Below are positions 38,406-50,420 of a stretch of 50,743 bases of DNA, piece by piece. Below the pieces are notes generated by a model. The model did no database searches. It was given only the letters and a program-made list of their open reading frames with translations, and was not told the origin of the DNA. Every line of letters begins with the position of its first letter. The stretch's first letter is position 1. The DNA comes from Bhargavaea sp. CC-171006 (lineage in GTDB: Bacteria; Bacillota; Bacilli; Bacillales_A; Planococcaceae), in contig NZ_QUZH01000032.1 of NCBI RefSeq assembly GCF_009761675.1, positions 1 through 50,743 of the forward strand, read 5' to 3'. The position numbers were made by a program, and so were the translations under genes.

Positions 38406-39704
38406 TCAGTTAAGGATCTTGATTTTCACCTTTTTGCGGCCGAAGCTGTAGGCCTGGTCTTTTGTCGGGACAAAGACATCGATCTTGTTGCCTTTGATCG
38501 CGCCGCCGGTGTCACCGGCAATGGCTGTGCCGTAGCCCTCAACCCAGACTTTAGAGCCAAGCGGAATGACGCTCGGGTCTACCGCGATGACTTTCGCACC
38601 CGGGTTGGCCTTCAGGTTGATGCCTGTTGCCGTAATTCCCGAGCAGCCGTTGCAGGATGCCGTATAGGCAGTTGCCGACACATAGAATTCCTTGCCGCCG
38701 GACGGTGCCTCATTGCGGGAAGCTGATGCTTGAACAACTTTCCCGGCTGGTTTTGATGCAACATTCTTTTCAGCAGGCTTTGATGCAGTAGCCTTGCCGG
38801 ATGGTTTCGAGGCAACTGCTATTGCAGGTGCAGAGGCTTTCGTGCCGACTGCGACCACTTTGTCTACCGGCTTCTTGACCACTTTCTCGTTCTGGAGCTT
38901 GCGTTTGACTTCTTTGCCGTCTTCTTTGATGACTTCATACGTGCGTTCCACTTTTCCTGCTTCACCGTTCTGGACGACTTTTTCCTTGCCTTTCAGCAGG
39001 CTGTTGTCTTTCTTCGTCTGCACGGTGAAGTCCGTCGATTCTTCCACTACATCGGTGACCTTTTCTACCCGGACGACCTTGACGCTGGATTCCGGCTTGA
39101 CGATTTCGTCCATGCCCTGCTCCACGCGGTCGTTCTCACCGAGCTTGATGCCCTGCTTGCTTAAAAAGTCAGCGACCGTAGTCGAAGTGGTCCAGACCTT
39201 GCTTTCCTGGCCCCCGTCGATCATGGCAACTTCATATGCTTTCTCAATATTGACGGTATCCGTATCACCGAGCTTGCTGCCGCGTGCCGGTGTGATGGCG
39301 TCATGTTCACCGAGCTTGATGCCGGCTTCCGCAAGAAGCGCATCGACGTCCTCTTTCGTGGACCAGACTTTGCTTTCTTCCCCGTCTAAGCTGATCGTAA
39401 GCTGTCTGGCTTTTTTCCACTCGATGGACGTACCGTCCCCGAGTTCCGCATCCTTGCCTGGCGAAAGATCATCATGTTCGCCCACTGCAATGCCCTGCTC
39501 ATTCAGCAGTTCGCCGACTGTATCCGCATGGGTACGGTATTCCGTCTGCTCGCCGCCTTCGGAAAAGGTGACGTTCTTTTTGGTACCTTCGTAGACTGCG
39601 TATGTGATGACGCCCGCAAACAGTGCGATCGTCAGAATGGACATGATGATCTTCTTGCCTGTCGTAAATCTGGATTGCTTGTTTTCCTTGGAATTCGTAG
39701 ACAC
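38406..39704 (-). CDS. yabE: Cell-wall binding protein YabE with DUF348, G5 and 3D domains
   Basis: Likely secreted or membrane-anchored wall hydrolase related to resuscitation-promoting factors. The 432-residue protein has a basic N-terminus and one membrane helix (IIMSILTIALFAGVITYAVY), three DUF348 repeats (about residues 45-210, each with VxxLLxExGIxLGExD), a G5 domain (about 215-290), a 9-residue ASKP linker repeat present three times, and a C-terminal 3D domain with aspartates in AVDPSVIPLGSKV, AGDTGG and KIDVFV. The start is a GTG at 39704 with AAGGAGGAG before it. In B. subtilis an antisense RNA from the sigma-X/M regulon controls yabE. Same position as there. Confidence 0.94.
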   Translation of the reverse strand: MSTNSKENKQSRFTTGKKIIMSILTIALFAGVITYAVYEGTKKNVTFSEGGEQTEYRTHADTVGELLNEQGIAVGEHDDLSPGKDAELGDGTSIEWKKARQLTISLDGEESKVWSTKEDVDALLAEAGIKLGEHDAITPARGSKLGDTDTVNIEKAYEVAMIDGGQESKVWTTSTTVADFLSKQGIKLGENDRVEQGMDEIVKPESSVKVVRVEKVTDVVEESTDFTVQTKKDNSLLKGKEKVVQNGEAGKVERTYEVIKEDGKEVKRKLQNEKVVKKPVDKVVAVGTKASAPAIAVASKPSGKATASKPAEKNVASKPAGKVVQASASRNEAPSGGKEFYVSATAYTASCNGCSGITATGINLKANPGAKVIAVDPSVIPLGSKVWVEGYGTAIAGDTGGAIKGNKIDVFVPTKDQAYSFGRKKVKIKILN

Positions 39705-39732
39705 TAAAAAACTCCTCCTTATCACCCGAGTG

Positions 39733-39762
39733 ATTATAGCGGCCGGTTTTCCGGATTGTCAA
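39733..39762 (-). promoter_or_regulatory. yabE promoter (sigma-A)
   Basis: TTGACA (39757-39762), 18 bases, TATAAT (39733-39738), both perfect, on the minus strand. The spacer contains CCGGAAAACCGG. Confidence 0.8.
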
Positions 39763-39821
39763 CCGAACCGGTTTTTTCCTGTGCCGCAGCACGGATGAAG
39801 TGTAGGTCGGATTTGACCTAT

Positions 39822-40595
39822 CTATTCACGAATCTCAAAAATTTTCATTGCGTTTTCGGTAGTCTTGCGGGCTACTTCCTCGAAAGGAATTTCCTTGAGC
39901 AGAGCGATCTGCTCAGCGACGAGCCGAACGTAGGATGGCTCATTGCGCTTGCCCCGGTATGGATGAGGCGCAAGGTAAGGCGCATCGGTTTCAACAAGCA
40001 GATGATCCAGCGGAATTTCTTTTGCAACTTCTTTCGGCTGCCGGGCATTCTTGAATGTCACCGGCCCGCCAAGGGAGATCATGAAATTCATCTCCACACA
40101 TTCTTTTGCCGTTTCCGGGCTGCCGCTGAAGCAGTGCATGATACCGCCCGTCTCTGCTGCATTTTCTTCTTTGAGGATGCGGACCACATCGCCTGTCGCG
40201 TCCCGGTTGTGAATGATGACCGGAAGCTTCAGCTTTTTCGCGAGCGCAATCTGCTTCCGGAAAAGTTCCTGCTGGACATCCTTCGGCGATTTGTCCCAAT
40301 GATAGTCGAGGCCGGTCTCCCCGATGCCGACGACTCTCGGATGTTCGGCCGCGATTTCCTCAATCCAACGCAGGTCTTCCTCTGTGCAGTCGATTGCATC
40401 GACCGGATGCCAGCCGATCACCAGGTAAATGAACGGGTACGTTTCTGCAAGCTCGAGCGCACGAAGGATGGTCGGCCGGTCGAATCCGACAACCACCATC
40501 TTTTCGACGCCGGCATCGAGCGCACGGCGGATTACCTCATCGACGTCCTCCTCGTATTGGTCTGCATTCAAATGGACATGTGTGTCAATCAGCAT
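39822..40595 (-). CDS. tatD: TatD family metal-dependent nuclease
   Basis: A 257-residue TIM-barrel hydrolase (YabD in B. subtilis), probable 3'-5' exonuclease or D-aminoacyl-tRNA/DNA-processing enzyme. Metal ligands: DTHVHLN (HxH), GIGETGLDYHW, IIHNRDA, HCFSGS and VETDAPYLAPHPYRG. Start at the ATG at 40595 with GGGAGAG; the longer frame to 40655 lacks family similarity. It follows metG, as in Bacillus, but a strong terminator separates them and a 180-base AT-rich region with phased repeats lies upstream. Confidence 0.95.
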   Translation of the reverse strand: MLIDTHVHLNADQYEEDVDEVIRRALDAGVEKMVVVGFDRPTILRALELAETYPFIYLVIGWHPVDAIDCTEEDLRWIEEIAAEHPRVVGIGETGLDYHWDKSPKDVQQELFRKQIALAKKLKLPVIIHNRDATGDVVRILKEENAAETGGIMHCFSGSPETAKECVEMNFMISLGGPVTFKNARQPKEVAKEIPLDHLLVETDAPYLAPHPYRGKRNEPSYVRLVAEQIALLKEIPFEEVARKTTENAMKIFEIRE

Positions 40596-40661
40596 GCGTT
40601 TCACTCTCCCAATGTATTGTTCAAGTCTATACATAAATCCTTTTTCAAATTTCACAGTTCT

Positions 40662-40701
40662 ATTACATTTGGATTACAAATTAGATTTAGTTTAATTACA
40701 A
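40662..40701. repeat. Phased ATTACAW direct repeats upstream of tatD
   Basis: On the plus strand ATTACAT (40662-40668), ATTACAA (40673-40679) and ATTACAA (40695-40701), spaced 11 and 22 bases apart, one and two helical turns. Read on the minus strand these are TTGTAAT words in the tatD leader. Could be an operator; no known consensus assigned. Confidence 0.4.
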
Positions 40702-40775
40702 GGCTCTATTTCAAGACTTCTAAATTTGTAAGGGAAGACATGGAAAAAGTCAAAGAAACCGAATTCCGGTTCCTA

Positions 40776-40814
40776 TAAAACGGAAAACCGGAGGACAAAA
40801 GTCCTCCGGTTTTC
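40776..40814 (-). terminator. Terminator of metG
   Basis: On the minus strand GAAAACCGGAGGAC/GTCCTCCGGTTTTC with loop TTTT and a following T-rich tract. Confidence 0.94.
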
Positions 40815-40856
40815 TAGCGTTTCAAGTCATGAGGTATGTTGAAGGCCCGTCCGGAA

Positions 40857-42863
<2,007 letters not shown>

Positions 42864-42865
42864 TC

Positions 42866-42894
42866 ATTTTACCGGATGACTGTCTTCACTTCAA
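42866..42894 (-). promoter_or_regulatory. metG promoter (sigma-A)
   Basis: TTGAAG (42889-42894), 17 bases, TAAAAT (42866-42871) on the minus strand, 33 bases before metG. Between it and the abrB promoter lie about 160 AT-rich bases with an AACAC/GTGTT hairpin and no other clear feature. Confidence 0.65.
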
Positions 42895-43056
42895 TGCAGG
42901 CAAGCTGGTAGAACAATTTCCAGTTAACATTATGCCCGCATTAACACTTTTTTGAGTGTGTTCTAACAAAACACTTTATTTATTGTCCGAAATGGTATAA
43001 ATTTGACTTAGGCTGAAAAAATTATTGTTTTTCATAAAACTTTTCAGCATTGTAAA

Positions 43057-43085
43057 TTGACGGTATTGGTATTAGTTGGTATGAT
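43057..43085 (+). promoter_or_regulatory. abrB promoter (sigma-A)
   Basis: TTGACG (43057-43062), 17 bases, TATGAT (43080-43085). AT-rich flanks would suit AbrB autorepression. Confidence 0.8.
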
Positions 43086-43102
43086 GGCTTTAGTCAATTA
43101 GC

Positions 43103-43120
43103 TTGTCGAATCTTGACGAA
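43103..43120 (+). promoter_or_regulatory. Tandem Spo0A boxes controlling abrB
   Basis: TTGTCGAA (43103-43110) and TTGACGAA (43113-43120), ten bases apart and just downstream of the predicted transcription start. The same tandem arrangement is the site where Spo0A~P represses abrB in B. subtilis. Confidence 0.9.
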
Positions 43121-43153
43121 AAATAAGATACAACTCGAAAGGGGCAATACTGG

Positions 43154-43444
43154 ATGAAATCGACGGGTATTGTACGTAAAGTCGATGAACTTGGACGTGT
43201 AGTCATTCCGATCGAACTCCGCCGCACGCTCGGTATCAAGGAAAAAGACGCACTGGAGATTTATGTCGATGACGACAGGATCATCCTTAAAAAATACATG
43301 CCAAACATGACTTGCGCCATTACAGGCGACGTGTCCGATGACAACCTCCGCCTGATCGACGGGAAACTGATCCTCAGCGAAGAAGGCGCAAAAAAGCTTG
43401 TCGACGAGATCACAGATCGTCTCGGCCAGAAGCAGCACGTATAA
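43154..43444 (+). CDS. abrB: Transition-state regulator AbrB
   Basis: Global DNA-binding repressor of stationary-phase genes. The 96-residue protein has the swapped-hairpin DNA-binding domain (KSTGIVRKVDELGRVVIPIELRR) with the arginines used for DNA contact, and a C-terminal multimerisation domain with LILSEEGAKKLVDEI. AAAGGGG precedes the ATG. The only protein gene on the plus strand, divergent from metG. Its promoter and tandem Spo0A boxes are preserved. Possible targets in this window include spoVG and abrB itself. Confidence 0.98.
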   Translation: MKSTGIVRKVDELGRVVIPIELRRTLGIKEKDALEIYVDDDRIILKKYMPNMTCAITGDVSDDNLRLIDGKLILSEEGAKKLVDEITDRLGQKQHV

Positions 43445-43453
43445 AACTTTCAA

Positions 43454-43484
43454 GACCGCCCGGAACCATCCGGGCGGTTTTTCT
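43454..43484 (+). terminator. Terminator of abrB
   Basis: GACCGCCCGG/CCGGGCGGT hairpin followed by TTTTTCTG, ten bases after the abrB stop. Confidence 0.93.
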
Positions 43485-43588
43485 GTTGTTACAGCCCATG
43501 TCTGGGGAGAGTTTCTTCATATTAAATAGGCATCTGACCGCAGCGAACATTTTTCAGTAATCCCTACGATATTCGACAAAGAAAAACA

Positions 43589-43627
43589 TAAAAAACATCA
43601 GGCCATATATCATTCGGCCTGATGTTT
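43589..43627. terminator. Bidirectional terminator between abrB and rsmI
   Basis: AAACATCAGGCC/GGCCTGATGTTT with an 11-base loop. On the minus strand it is followed by TTTATG and ends rsmI transcription; on the plus strand by TTTCATTTTG. Confidence 0.88.
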
Positions 43628-43650
43628 CATTTTGTGTCCGTATCCGCGCA

Positions 43651-44532
43651 TTATGCAAGATGATACGCCTGGTAAATATCCCGCTTCGGTTCTCCCCGTT
43701 CTTTTGCAACGATTTTGATGGCGTCCTTCGGCGGAACGCCCTCCCGCTCCATCACAGCCTCCACATGCGCCTTTTGCGTCAGGCCGTTCCACCATTCCGA
43801 CTGTTCTTCGGCACGCTGGACCGATTCCGCATCGGCGCCTTCAACGATGATGCAGAACTCTCCCTTGAGATCAGCCGATTCTGCATAGGAGACCGCCTCC
43901 CGGGCGGTACCCCGCAGAATCTCCTCGAACTTCTTCGTCAGCTCACGGACAAGTGCAACCCGCCGCTCCGCTCCGAAAGCAGTCTCAAGATCACGGAGAG
44001 ATTCCTTCAGCCTGTGGGGGGATTCGTAGAAGATTACCGTCTCCCCGCGCACGGCCATTTTCCCGAACAGTTCCCGCCTGTCATTTTTCTTTCTCGGCGG
44101 GAATCCGTGGAACAAAAACGGCTGTGCCGGAAGGCCAGAGGCGATCAGTGCAGACAGCGCCGCATTGGCTCCGGGCACCGGAACAACGGCATAGCCTTCC
44201 CCGATTGCCCGGGCGGCAATATCCGCTCCGGGATCCGAGATGCATGGCATTCCCGCATCGCTCACAAGGGCCACATCCTCCCCGCCGGCCAGCACCGTCA
44301 GGATCCGGTCTCCGCCTTCCCTCAGATTGTGCTCATGATAACTTAAGAGCGGTGTATGGATATCAAAATGGTTCAGAAGCTTTTTCGTATTGCGTGTATC
44401 CTCTGCCGCAATGACCGCAGCTTCCTTCAGAATCCGGATCGCCCGGAATGTGATGTCCTCCAGGTTGCCGATCGGCGTCCCGACAAGATAAAGCTTTCCG
44501 CCGGGGTCCTGTACGCTCCGCTGGGATTTCAT
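43651..44532 (-). CDS. rsmI: 16S rRNA 2'-O-ribose C1402 methyltransferase RsmI
   Basis: Methylates the ribose of C1402 in the 16S decoding centre. The 293-residue SAM enzyme of the tetrapyrrole-methylase fold has LYLVGTPIGNLEDIT, EDTRNTKKLL, DAGMPCISDPG, VVPVPGANAALSALI and a C-terminal LTKKFEEILRGT. Called YabC in B. subtilis. It overlaps yazA by four bases (ATGA) and is the last gene of trmN6-yazA-rsmI. Confidence 0.96.
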   Translation of the reverse strand: MKSQRSVQDPGGKLYLVGTPIGNLEDITFRAIRILKEAAVIAAEDTRNTKKLLNHFDIHTPLLSYHEHNLREGGDRILTVLAGGEDVALVSDAGMPCISDPGADIAARAIGEGYAVVPVPGANAALSALIASGLPAQPFLFHGFPPRKKNDRRELFGKMAVRGETVIFYESPHRLKESLRDLETAFGAERRVALVRELTKKFEEILRGTAREAVSYAESADLKGEFCIIVEGADAESVQRAEEQSEWWNGLTQKAHVEAVMEREGVPPKDAIKIVAKERGEPKRDIYQAYHLA

Positions 44533-44807
44533 GGACGCCCTCCTCCATTCCGTTTCATGTAGTCGATCTTTTCCGTCCGCCTGAGCTGCTTGAAGGCATA
44601 CTCGGCCCGCATGGCTTCCTGCTTGGTCCCGAAAGGTTCATGGAAGATGCAGCGGACCGGACGCCGGGGTTTTGTATATTTCGCGCCTTTTCCTTCGTTA
44701 TGCGCCTTTACACGGCGCTCCAGGTTGTTCGTGTAACCCGCATAGTACGTTCCGTCCGCGCACTCGAGCACGTAGAGGACATGCTCCCCTTCACGCGCCC
44801 GGTCCAT
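44529..44807 (-). CDS. yazA: GIY-YIG domain protein YazA
   Basis: A 92-residue single-domain GIY-YIG protein: [26 protein letters not shown], with the catalytic Tyr/Arg residues, and [12 protein letters not shown]. Related to the UvrC-type nuclease fold; the cellular role of these short proteins (UPF0213) is not established. Start at the ATG at 44807 with GGGAGA, overlapping the trmN6 end by 17 bases; the longer frame to 44858 lies inside trmN6. Translational coupling on both sides. Confidence 0.92.
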   Translation of the reverse strand: MDRAREGEHVLYVLECADGTYYAGYTNNLERRVKAHNEGKGAKYTKPRRPVRCIFHEPFGTKQEAMRAEYAFKQLRRTEKIDYMKRNGGGRP

Positions 44808-45543
44808 ACAGCATCTCCCGGATTTCCGGCGTATAGGTACCGTCATCCTCATAAACATAAAGCGGCGGCAGGATTTTCAGGTCCGGCTTGCCGTCCTTTG
44901 TTCCCTCGATGAGGAGCGTGTTGGCCTCCCTGCCCTTCTTCGGATAAACAAAGCGGATCCGCTTCGGTTCCAGGCGGTGCTGTCTCATGGAGGTGATGAT
45001 GTCGAGCAGCCGGCCCGGCCGGTGGACAAATGCCGCCTTGCCGCCCTGCTTCAGGAGGGCGCTTGCGTTGCCGACAGCCTGGTCCAGCGTCAGGTGCAGT
45101 TCATGCCGGGCAATGGCGACTTCCTCCAGCATGTTGCGGTCACTCAGCTCATTTGCCGGGAAGTAAGGCGGGTTGCACGTTACAGTATCATGCTTTTCAT
45201 GACCGAGGATATCCGCAATTCCCTTTACGTCCCCTGTGAAAATGCGGATTTGTTCCTCCAGGCCGTTTAGTGCAACGCTCCGTTGTGCCATGTCCGACAG
45301 CCTCGGCTGGAGCTCGACCCCGGTGATCGGTGCATTCGACCGTGCGCTCAGGAACAGCGGAATCGCCCCATTTCCTGTGCACAGGTCAATGATGCTGCCC
45401 GATTTGCGGATCGGCACGTAAGCGAACTTCGCCAGCAGCACCGCATCCAGGGAAAACGAAAAGACCTGCGGGCTTTGGATGATTTTCAGTCCTTCCGCGA
45501 GCAGATCATCCAGCCGTTCATCTTCGTTCAGTTCTATTTTCAT
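44791..45543 (-). CDS. yabB: tRNA1(Val) adenine-N6 methyltransferase-like protein (YabB)
   Basis: SAM-dependent methyltransferase of the TrmN6 family. The 250-residue protein has the SAM loop [15 protein letters not shown], the acidic VELQ, and the catalytic NPPYF motif of N6-adenine methylases. Likely modifies A37 of a tRNA, though the substrate cannot be read here. Start at the ATG at 45543, which has GGAGGAC; a longer frame to 45636 runs across the yabA terminator. Heads the trmN6-yazA-rsmI unit. Confidence 0.93.
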   Translation of the reverse strand: MKIELNEDERLDDLLAEGLKIIQSPQVFSFSLDAVLLAKFAYVPIRKSGSIIDLCTGNGAIPLFLSARSNAPITGVELQPRLSDMAQRSVALNGLEEQIRIFTGDVKGIADILGHEKHDTVTCNPPYFPANELSDRNMLEEVAIARHELHLTLDQAVGNASALLKQGGKAAFVHRPGRLLDIITSMRQHRLEPKRIRFVYPKKGREANTLLIEGTKDGKPDLKILPPLYVYEDDGTYTPEIREMLYGPGA

Positions 45544-45593
45544 TCCTTTGTCCTCCGTGAAACAGTTTCTGGGCCGCAATACATCCGCAGCCA

Positions 45594-45633
45594 AAAGAAA
45601 AGACCGCATTCCGCCTGTAGCGGAACCGGTCTT
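45594..45633 (-). terminator. Terminator after yabA
   Basis: On the minus strand AAGACCGGTTCCGC/GGCGGAATGCGGTCTTTTC (one mismatch), overlapping the yabA stop. Confidence 0.85.
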
Positions 45634-45992
45634 CATCCATTCTGCTTGTTCAAGAATGAGAGGCAGAACAGGCAGTCCTCGCCCTTCCGCGAACTTCCAA
45701 AGTGGACGTTGCAGACGTGGAACCCTTCATTATAAAGGCGGGCGAGGTTGTCGTGTCCCTCCCCGATCTCCGCCGATTTCGGCTGATGTTTTTTCCCGGG
45801 CTTCCGGCCTTTGTCCTCCAGCTGCTTTTCAATCTCTTCCAGGCGGTTGCGGAGATGATGGTTTTCGATCTGAAGTGCATGATTCTCCTCCATCATCTGC
45901 GCGACCGACTCCTTCAGTTCAGCAAACTGGCGGTTGGCCGATTCAAGGTGTTGCCCGAATTCCATGACCTTGTCCAAGAAGTTCCGGTCCAT
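45633..45992 (-). CDS. yabA: Replication initiation control protein YabA
   Basis: Negative regulator of DnaA that also binds the DnaN clamp. The 119-residue protein has a leucine-rich coiled coil ([18 protein letters not shown] to [14 protein letters not shown]), a linker, and a C-terminal zinc-binding segment HVCNVHFG ... CLFCLSF. Start at the ATG at 45992, directly after an in-frame TTG, with GGGGTGTGA before. It follows ricT by 27 bases and ends the long yaaO-tmk-darA-holB-ricT-yabA operon. Confidence 0.95.
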   Translation of the reverse strand: MDRNFLDKVMEFGQHLESANRQFAELKESVAQMMEENHALQIENHHLRNRLEEIEKQLEDKGRKPGKKHQPKSAEIGEGHDNLARLYNEGFHVCNVHFGSSRKGEDCLFCLSFLNKQNG

Positions 45993-46019
45993 CAATGCTC
46001 ACACCCCATATTGATTGCG

Positions 46020-46826
46020 TCAAACCGATTGCAAGATTTCGTCCAGCGAATAATCGATCACTTTCTTCTCAAAGGACAGCTCCACCTGCAGCATGCGCTC
46101 GAGCAGGTTAAGCCCGACGACTCTGCCTGCACCATCCGGCGTGGTGATGCGGGTGCCGACATCCGGCATGAGGCGCTTCGCTTCCTCGTATTCGTCGTTT
46201 TCGTACTTCAGGCAGCACATCAGCCGTCCGCAGAGCCCCGAGATTTTGGACGGGTTCAGCGACAGGTTCTGATCCTTTGCCATCTTGATCGAGACCGGCT
46301 CGAAGTCCCCGAGGAACGTCGAGCAGCAGAGCATACGCCCGCATGGCCCGATGCCGCCCAGCATCTTTGCCTCATCACGTACGCCGATCTGGCGCAGTTC
46401 GATCCTCGTGCGGAAAACCGACGCGAGATCCTTGACGAGATTTCTGAAGTCGACACGGCCGTCCGCCGTGAAATAGAAGATGATCTTGTTTCGGTCGAAT
46501 GTATACTCGACGTCGACCAGCTTCATCTCCAATCCGTGATCCTCGATCTTCCCGGCCGCGATGTCGAATGTCCGTTTTGCCTCTTCCTCGTTCTCGCGGA
46601 CGGAGGCACGGTCCTGTTCCGTTGCGGGACGGACGATCATCTTGAGCGGCAGGACGATATCATCGCCGCTCATCTGACGGGGCGGAATGACGACTTTGCC
46701 GTATTCGACGCCGCGCGCAGTCTCGACAATGACGTATTCGCCTTTATCCAGGCTGTATTCGCCCGGATCGAAATAATATATTTTACCCGCTTTTTTAAAG
46801 CGGACGCCTACTACATTATAGAGCAT
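46020..46826 (-). CDS. ricT: RicT (YaaT), PSP1-domain regulator of RNase Y
   Basis: Part of the RicA-RicF-RicT complex, which carries FeS clusters, steers RNase Y processing and promotes competence, biofilm and sporulation in B. subtilis. The 268-residue protein shows the PSP1 domain and the cysteine motifs CGRMLCC and CGRLMCCLKYE. It overlaps holB by 11 bases. The partners RicA and RicF are encoded elsewhere in other Bacillales and are not in this window. Confidence 0.96.
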   Translation of the reverse strand: MLYNVVGVRFKKAGKIYYFDPGEYSLDKGEYVIVETARGVEYGKVVIPPRQMSGDDIVLPLKMIVRPATEQDRASVRENEEEAKRTFDIAAGKIEDHGLEMKLVDVEYTFDRNKIIFYFTADGRVDFRNLVKDLASVFRTRIELRQIGVRDEAKMLGGIGPCGRMLCCSTFLGDFEPVSIKMAKDQNLSLNPSKISGLCGRLMCCLKYENDEYEEAKRLMPDVGTRITTPDGAGRVVGLNLLERMLQVELSFEKKVIDYSLDEILQSV

Positions 46827-47820
46827 GTTGACCCTCCTGCATGTTGAGCACCAGTTGTTCCATAAGAAGCGTGCGGTTCATATTGCTTTGGAGGTTACGC
46901 TTTGCCTTCAGGATGGCCTCAAGAATCGAAGCGAGCCGGCCGAAGGTCAGCCGGAGTGCCATCTCTTCCCATCTGGGCCGGTTGTCCGGATAGGCAAGCG
47001 GTGTGGAGAGTCCCGCCTTCACCGCGGAAATGTCGCGATAGGCGAACAGGAGCAGATCCAGCCCCAGTTCAGTCTCGTCCTTCTCCTTGAAGAGCGGACC
47101 CCAGTCCGTCTGAATGAACAGCAGGGCTTCCTGGATACTTTTGTCCGATGCTTCCACCAATTTTATCACTGTCTTACGGGCCTGTCCAAACTGCTCGTCC
47201 TCCGAAAGCGCCAGTGCTTCTTCCGGATCCGCCGTTATCATCGTGACGGTTGACGCCATCGAGCGGGTCACTCCGCCTTCCGAGACCAATTGCTCCAACA
47301 CCGCCTCTCTCGGCGGCGGCTGAAGATGAATCTCCTGGCACCGGGACCGGATCGTCGGAAGGATGGCCGACGCACGGTCTGTAAGCAGGATTGCGGTCAC
47401 TACCCCTTCAGGTTCCTCGAGGAACTTCAGCAGTGTGTTGGCAGCGGCGATATTCATCCGGTCCGCCTGATGGAGAATGTAGATTTTGCGGCCTTCCTCG
47501 AGGCCTGTCTTGTTCAGCTTATAGATCAGGTCCGAAATCTGCCCTTTTTTGATGTCCTGTCCATCCGGACGGATCTGTGTGACGTTCGGATGATTGTCCT
47601 GGCGGATTCTCCTGCAGTTGCGGCATTCGCCGCAAGGCATGCCGTCTGCGGGATCTAGGCAGAGAAGCAGCTGGGTGAAAAAGCGGGCCAGCAGTTCTTT
47701 TCCGGCACCCTTCACGCCATCGAACAGGTAAGCATGGGCGACTCGTCCGGAAGCCGCGGATCCCCCAAGCAGCGAGGCCGCTTTCGGCTGCCGCTTCATG
47801 ATGCTGTTATCGGTGTCCAT
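46816..47820 (-). CDS. holB: DNA polymerase III delta' subunit
   Basis: Clamp-loader subunit. The 334-residue protein has a AAA-type N-terminal domain with a Walker A-like loop (DGVKGAGKELLARF), the zinc cysteines CGECRNC, LLKFLEEPEGVV, and the sensor-1 region LLTDRASAILPTIRSRCQ. Start at the ATG at 47820 (MDTDNSIMKRQP) with AGGGGGA; a longer frame to 47883 runs into the darA terminal region. B. subtilis has yaaR between darA and holB; it is missing here. Confidence 0.95.
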   Translation of the reverse strand: MDTDNSIMKRQPKAASLLGGSAASGRVAHAYLFDGVKGAGKELLARFFTQLLLCLDPADGMPCGECRNCRRIRQDNHPNVTQIRPDGQDIKKGQISDLIYKLNKTGLEEGRKIYILHQADRMNIAAANTLLKFLEEPEGVVTAILLTDRASAILPTIRSRCQEIHLQPPPREAVLEQLVSEGGVTRSMASTVTMITADPEEALALSEDEQFGQARKTVIKLVEASDKSIQEALLFIQTDWGPLFKEKDETELGLDLLLFAYRDISAVKAGLSTPLAYPDNRPRWEEMALRLTFGRLASILEAILKAKRNLQSNMNRTLLMEQLVLNMQEGQHAL

Positions 47821-47889
47821 CGGCGTCCGTCCCCCTGTTAGAAAAATCCCGTGTCCGAAAATCTCACGGGCACGGGTGGTCATCTTGAA

Positions 47890-48897
<1,008 letters not shown>

Positions 48898-48901
<4 letters not shown>

Positions 48902-50343
48902 ATATAATATGCCTCCGGTGATTGTCGTGAGACCAGAATTTGTTGTACGTCCAGCCGGTGTGTTCCCTGGAACGCCGTACCGGCTGTGAGATGTTGATGC
49001 AGGCTCCTGATTTTCTCGCCGGTGATCGGTTCTCCGGGAAGGAGCAGCGGAATGCCCGGCGGATATGGAATGACAGATGCTGCAGAAAGGCGCCCCTCCG
49101 CTTCGCGGTAGTTGATCCACTCGGACGATGCTTCGGGCCGGACTTCCGGCGGCCCATCAGCCGCAGTGATGGCCGGCTTTGTGGCCGGTTCCGGCGGCTG
49201 TCCGGTTTTCCTGCCGGGTCCGAGCGTTTCTGCAGCTTTTCGGGCAGCGGAAAGCACTTCCTGCAGGCTGATCTGTCCGTCCTTCAGGAGAGGCAGGACG
49301 AGCAGTGCCTGGTATGGATCCGAAAGTTCGGTGTGCACGCCAACACGGGCCAGCGCTTCTGAAAGGTCATTTCCAGAGTGGCCGTCCGCACGGAGCAGAA
49401 GCTTAAGCGGATCATCCGGCTGAATCACCGATAGGCCGTCCAGGGCGTCCAGCCCTGCAATCAATTCTTTCCTGAAGGAAAGGAATGTCTGCAGGTCCTT
49501 TTCCGAGTAGTTGGCGATATAATGACGCGCATCGTCAAGTGATGCCATCAGCGGATAAGACGGGCTGCTGGATTGGAGCATGCCCAGATAATAACTGATA
49601 CGCTGTGAATCCAGCAATGAGCCTTGCGCCACATGAAGAAACGAGGCCATTGTCATCGCGGGGAGCGTCTTATGTGCCGACTGGACGACCACGTCAGCCC
49701 CCTGGAAAAGTGATGACTCGGGAAACGGCGCGCCGATACCGAAATGCGCTCCATGCGCCTCATCTACAAGTAGCGGTATCCCCGCGCCATGACAGACATC
49801 TGCGATCTCACGCATATGCGGGGATACCCTGCCGTAATAGGTCGGGTTGGTCAAGATGACTGCTTTTGCCTCAGGATACATCCCGATTGCTTCCCGCACC
49901 AGCTCCGTTTCCGTATGGCCGGGTGACCGGGTGTTTGCATCCCATACCGGATCCACGTAAACCGGACGGGCTCCGGCCAGTACCAGACCATGAAAAATCG
50001 ACTTGTGCGCATTGCGTTGCACAATGATTCTGTCGCCGGGACGGCAGACCGCAAGAATCATCGCCAGATTACCGGCAGTTGAACCATTGACGAGGAAAAA
50101 GCTCCGATGTGCTCCGTAAGCGTCCGCCAGAAGTTCCTGGGCCTCCCGGATCGGACCGTCCGGTGCATGGAGGTCATCCAGCCCCGGCAGTTCTGTCACA
50201 TCCCAGGACATCATGCCCTGAACGGCGTCCGGCAATCCTGTCAGGTTTCCGTTTTTATGGCCGGGCACATGAAATGAGACCGGACCGCCTTCTGCGAAGC
50301 GCTCCAGCATTTGCACCACCGGCCGCCGTGATTGACTGCCCAT
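48898..50343 (-). CDS. yaaO: Orn/Lys/Arg decarboxylase family protein YaaO
   Basis: PLP-dependent decarboxylase of fold type I. The 481-residue protein has HVPGHKNG near the N-terminus, FFLVNGSTAGNLAMI, VDEAHGAHFG with the cofactor aspartate, and SAHKTLPAMTMAS with the PLP lysine. The C-terminal domain is the short form typical of the Bacillus SpeA/YaaO group. A low-complexity proline/alanine stretch lies near residues 375-400. Substrate (arginine, lysine or other) is undetermined. AAAGGGG precedes the ATG. First gene of the six-gene operon. Confidence 0.92.
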
Positions 50344-50393
50344 TGCAAAAACCCCTTTAACCGTTCGAGAGTAGAATCGTTGCTGACAGGTTC

Positions 50394-50402
50394 ATTATAA
50401 CA
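50394..50402 (-). promoter_or_regulatory. yaaO operon promoter, extended -10
   Basis: On the minus strand TGTTATAAT: TATAAT at 50394-50399 with an upstream TG, 51 bases before yaaO. The -35 is poor. Confidence 0.55.
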
Positions 50403-50420
50403 TGCATAGGAAACATGGAC

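Noticed and set aside
43094-43453. A 119-codon minus-strand frame opposite abrB.
   Set aside because: It is the antisense of a well-supported gene and covers its Spo0A boxes; no promoter or ribosome site supports it.
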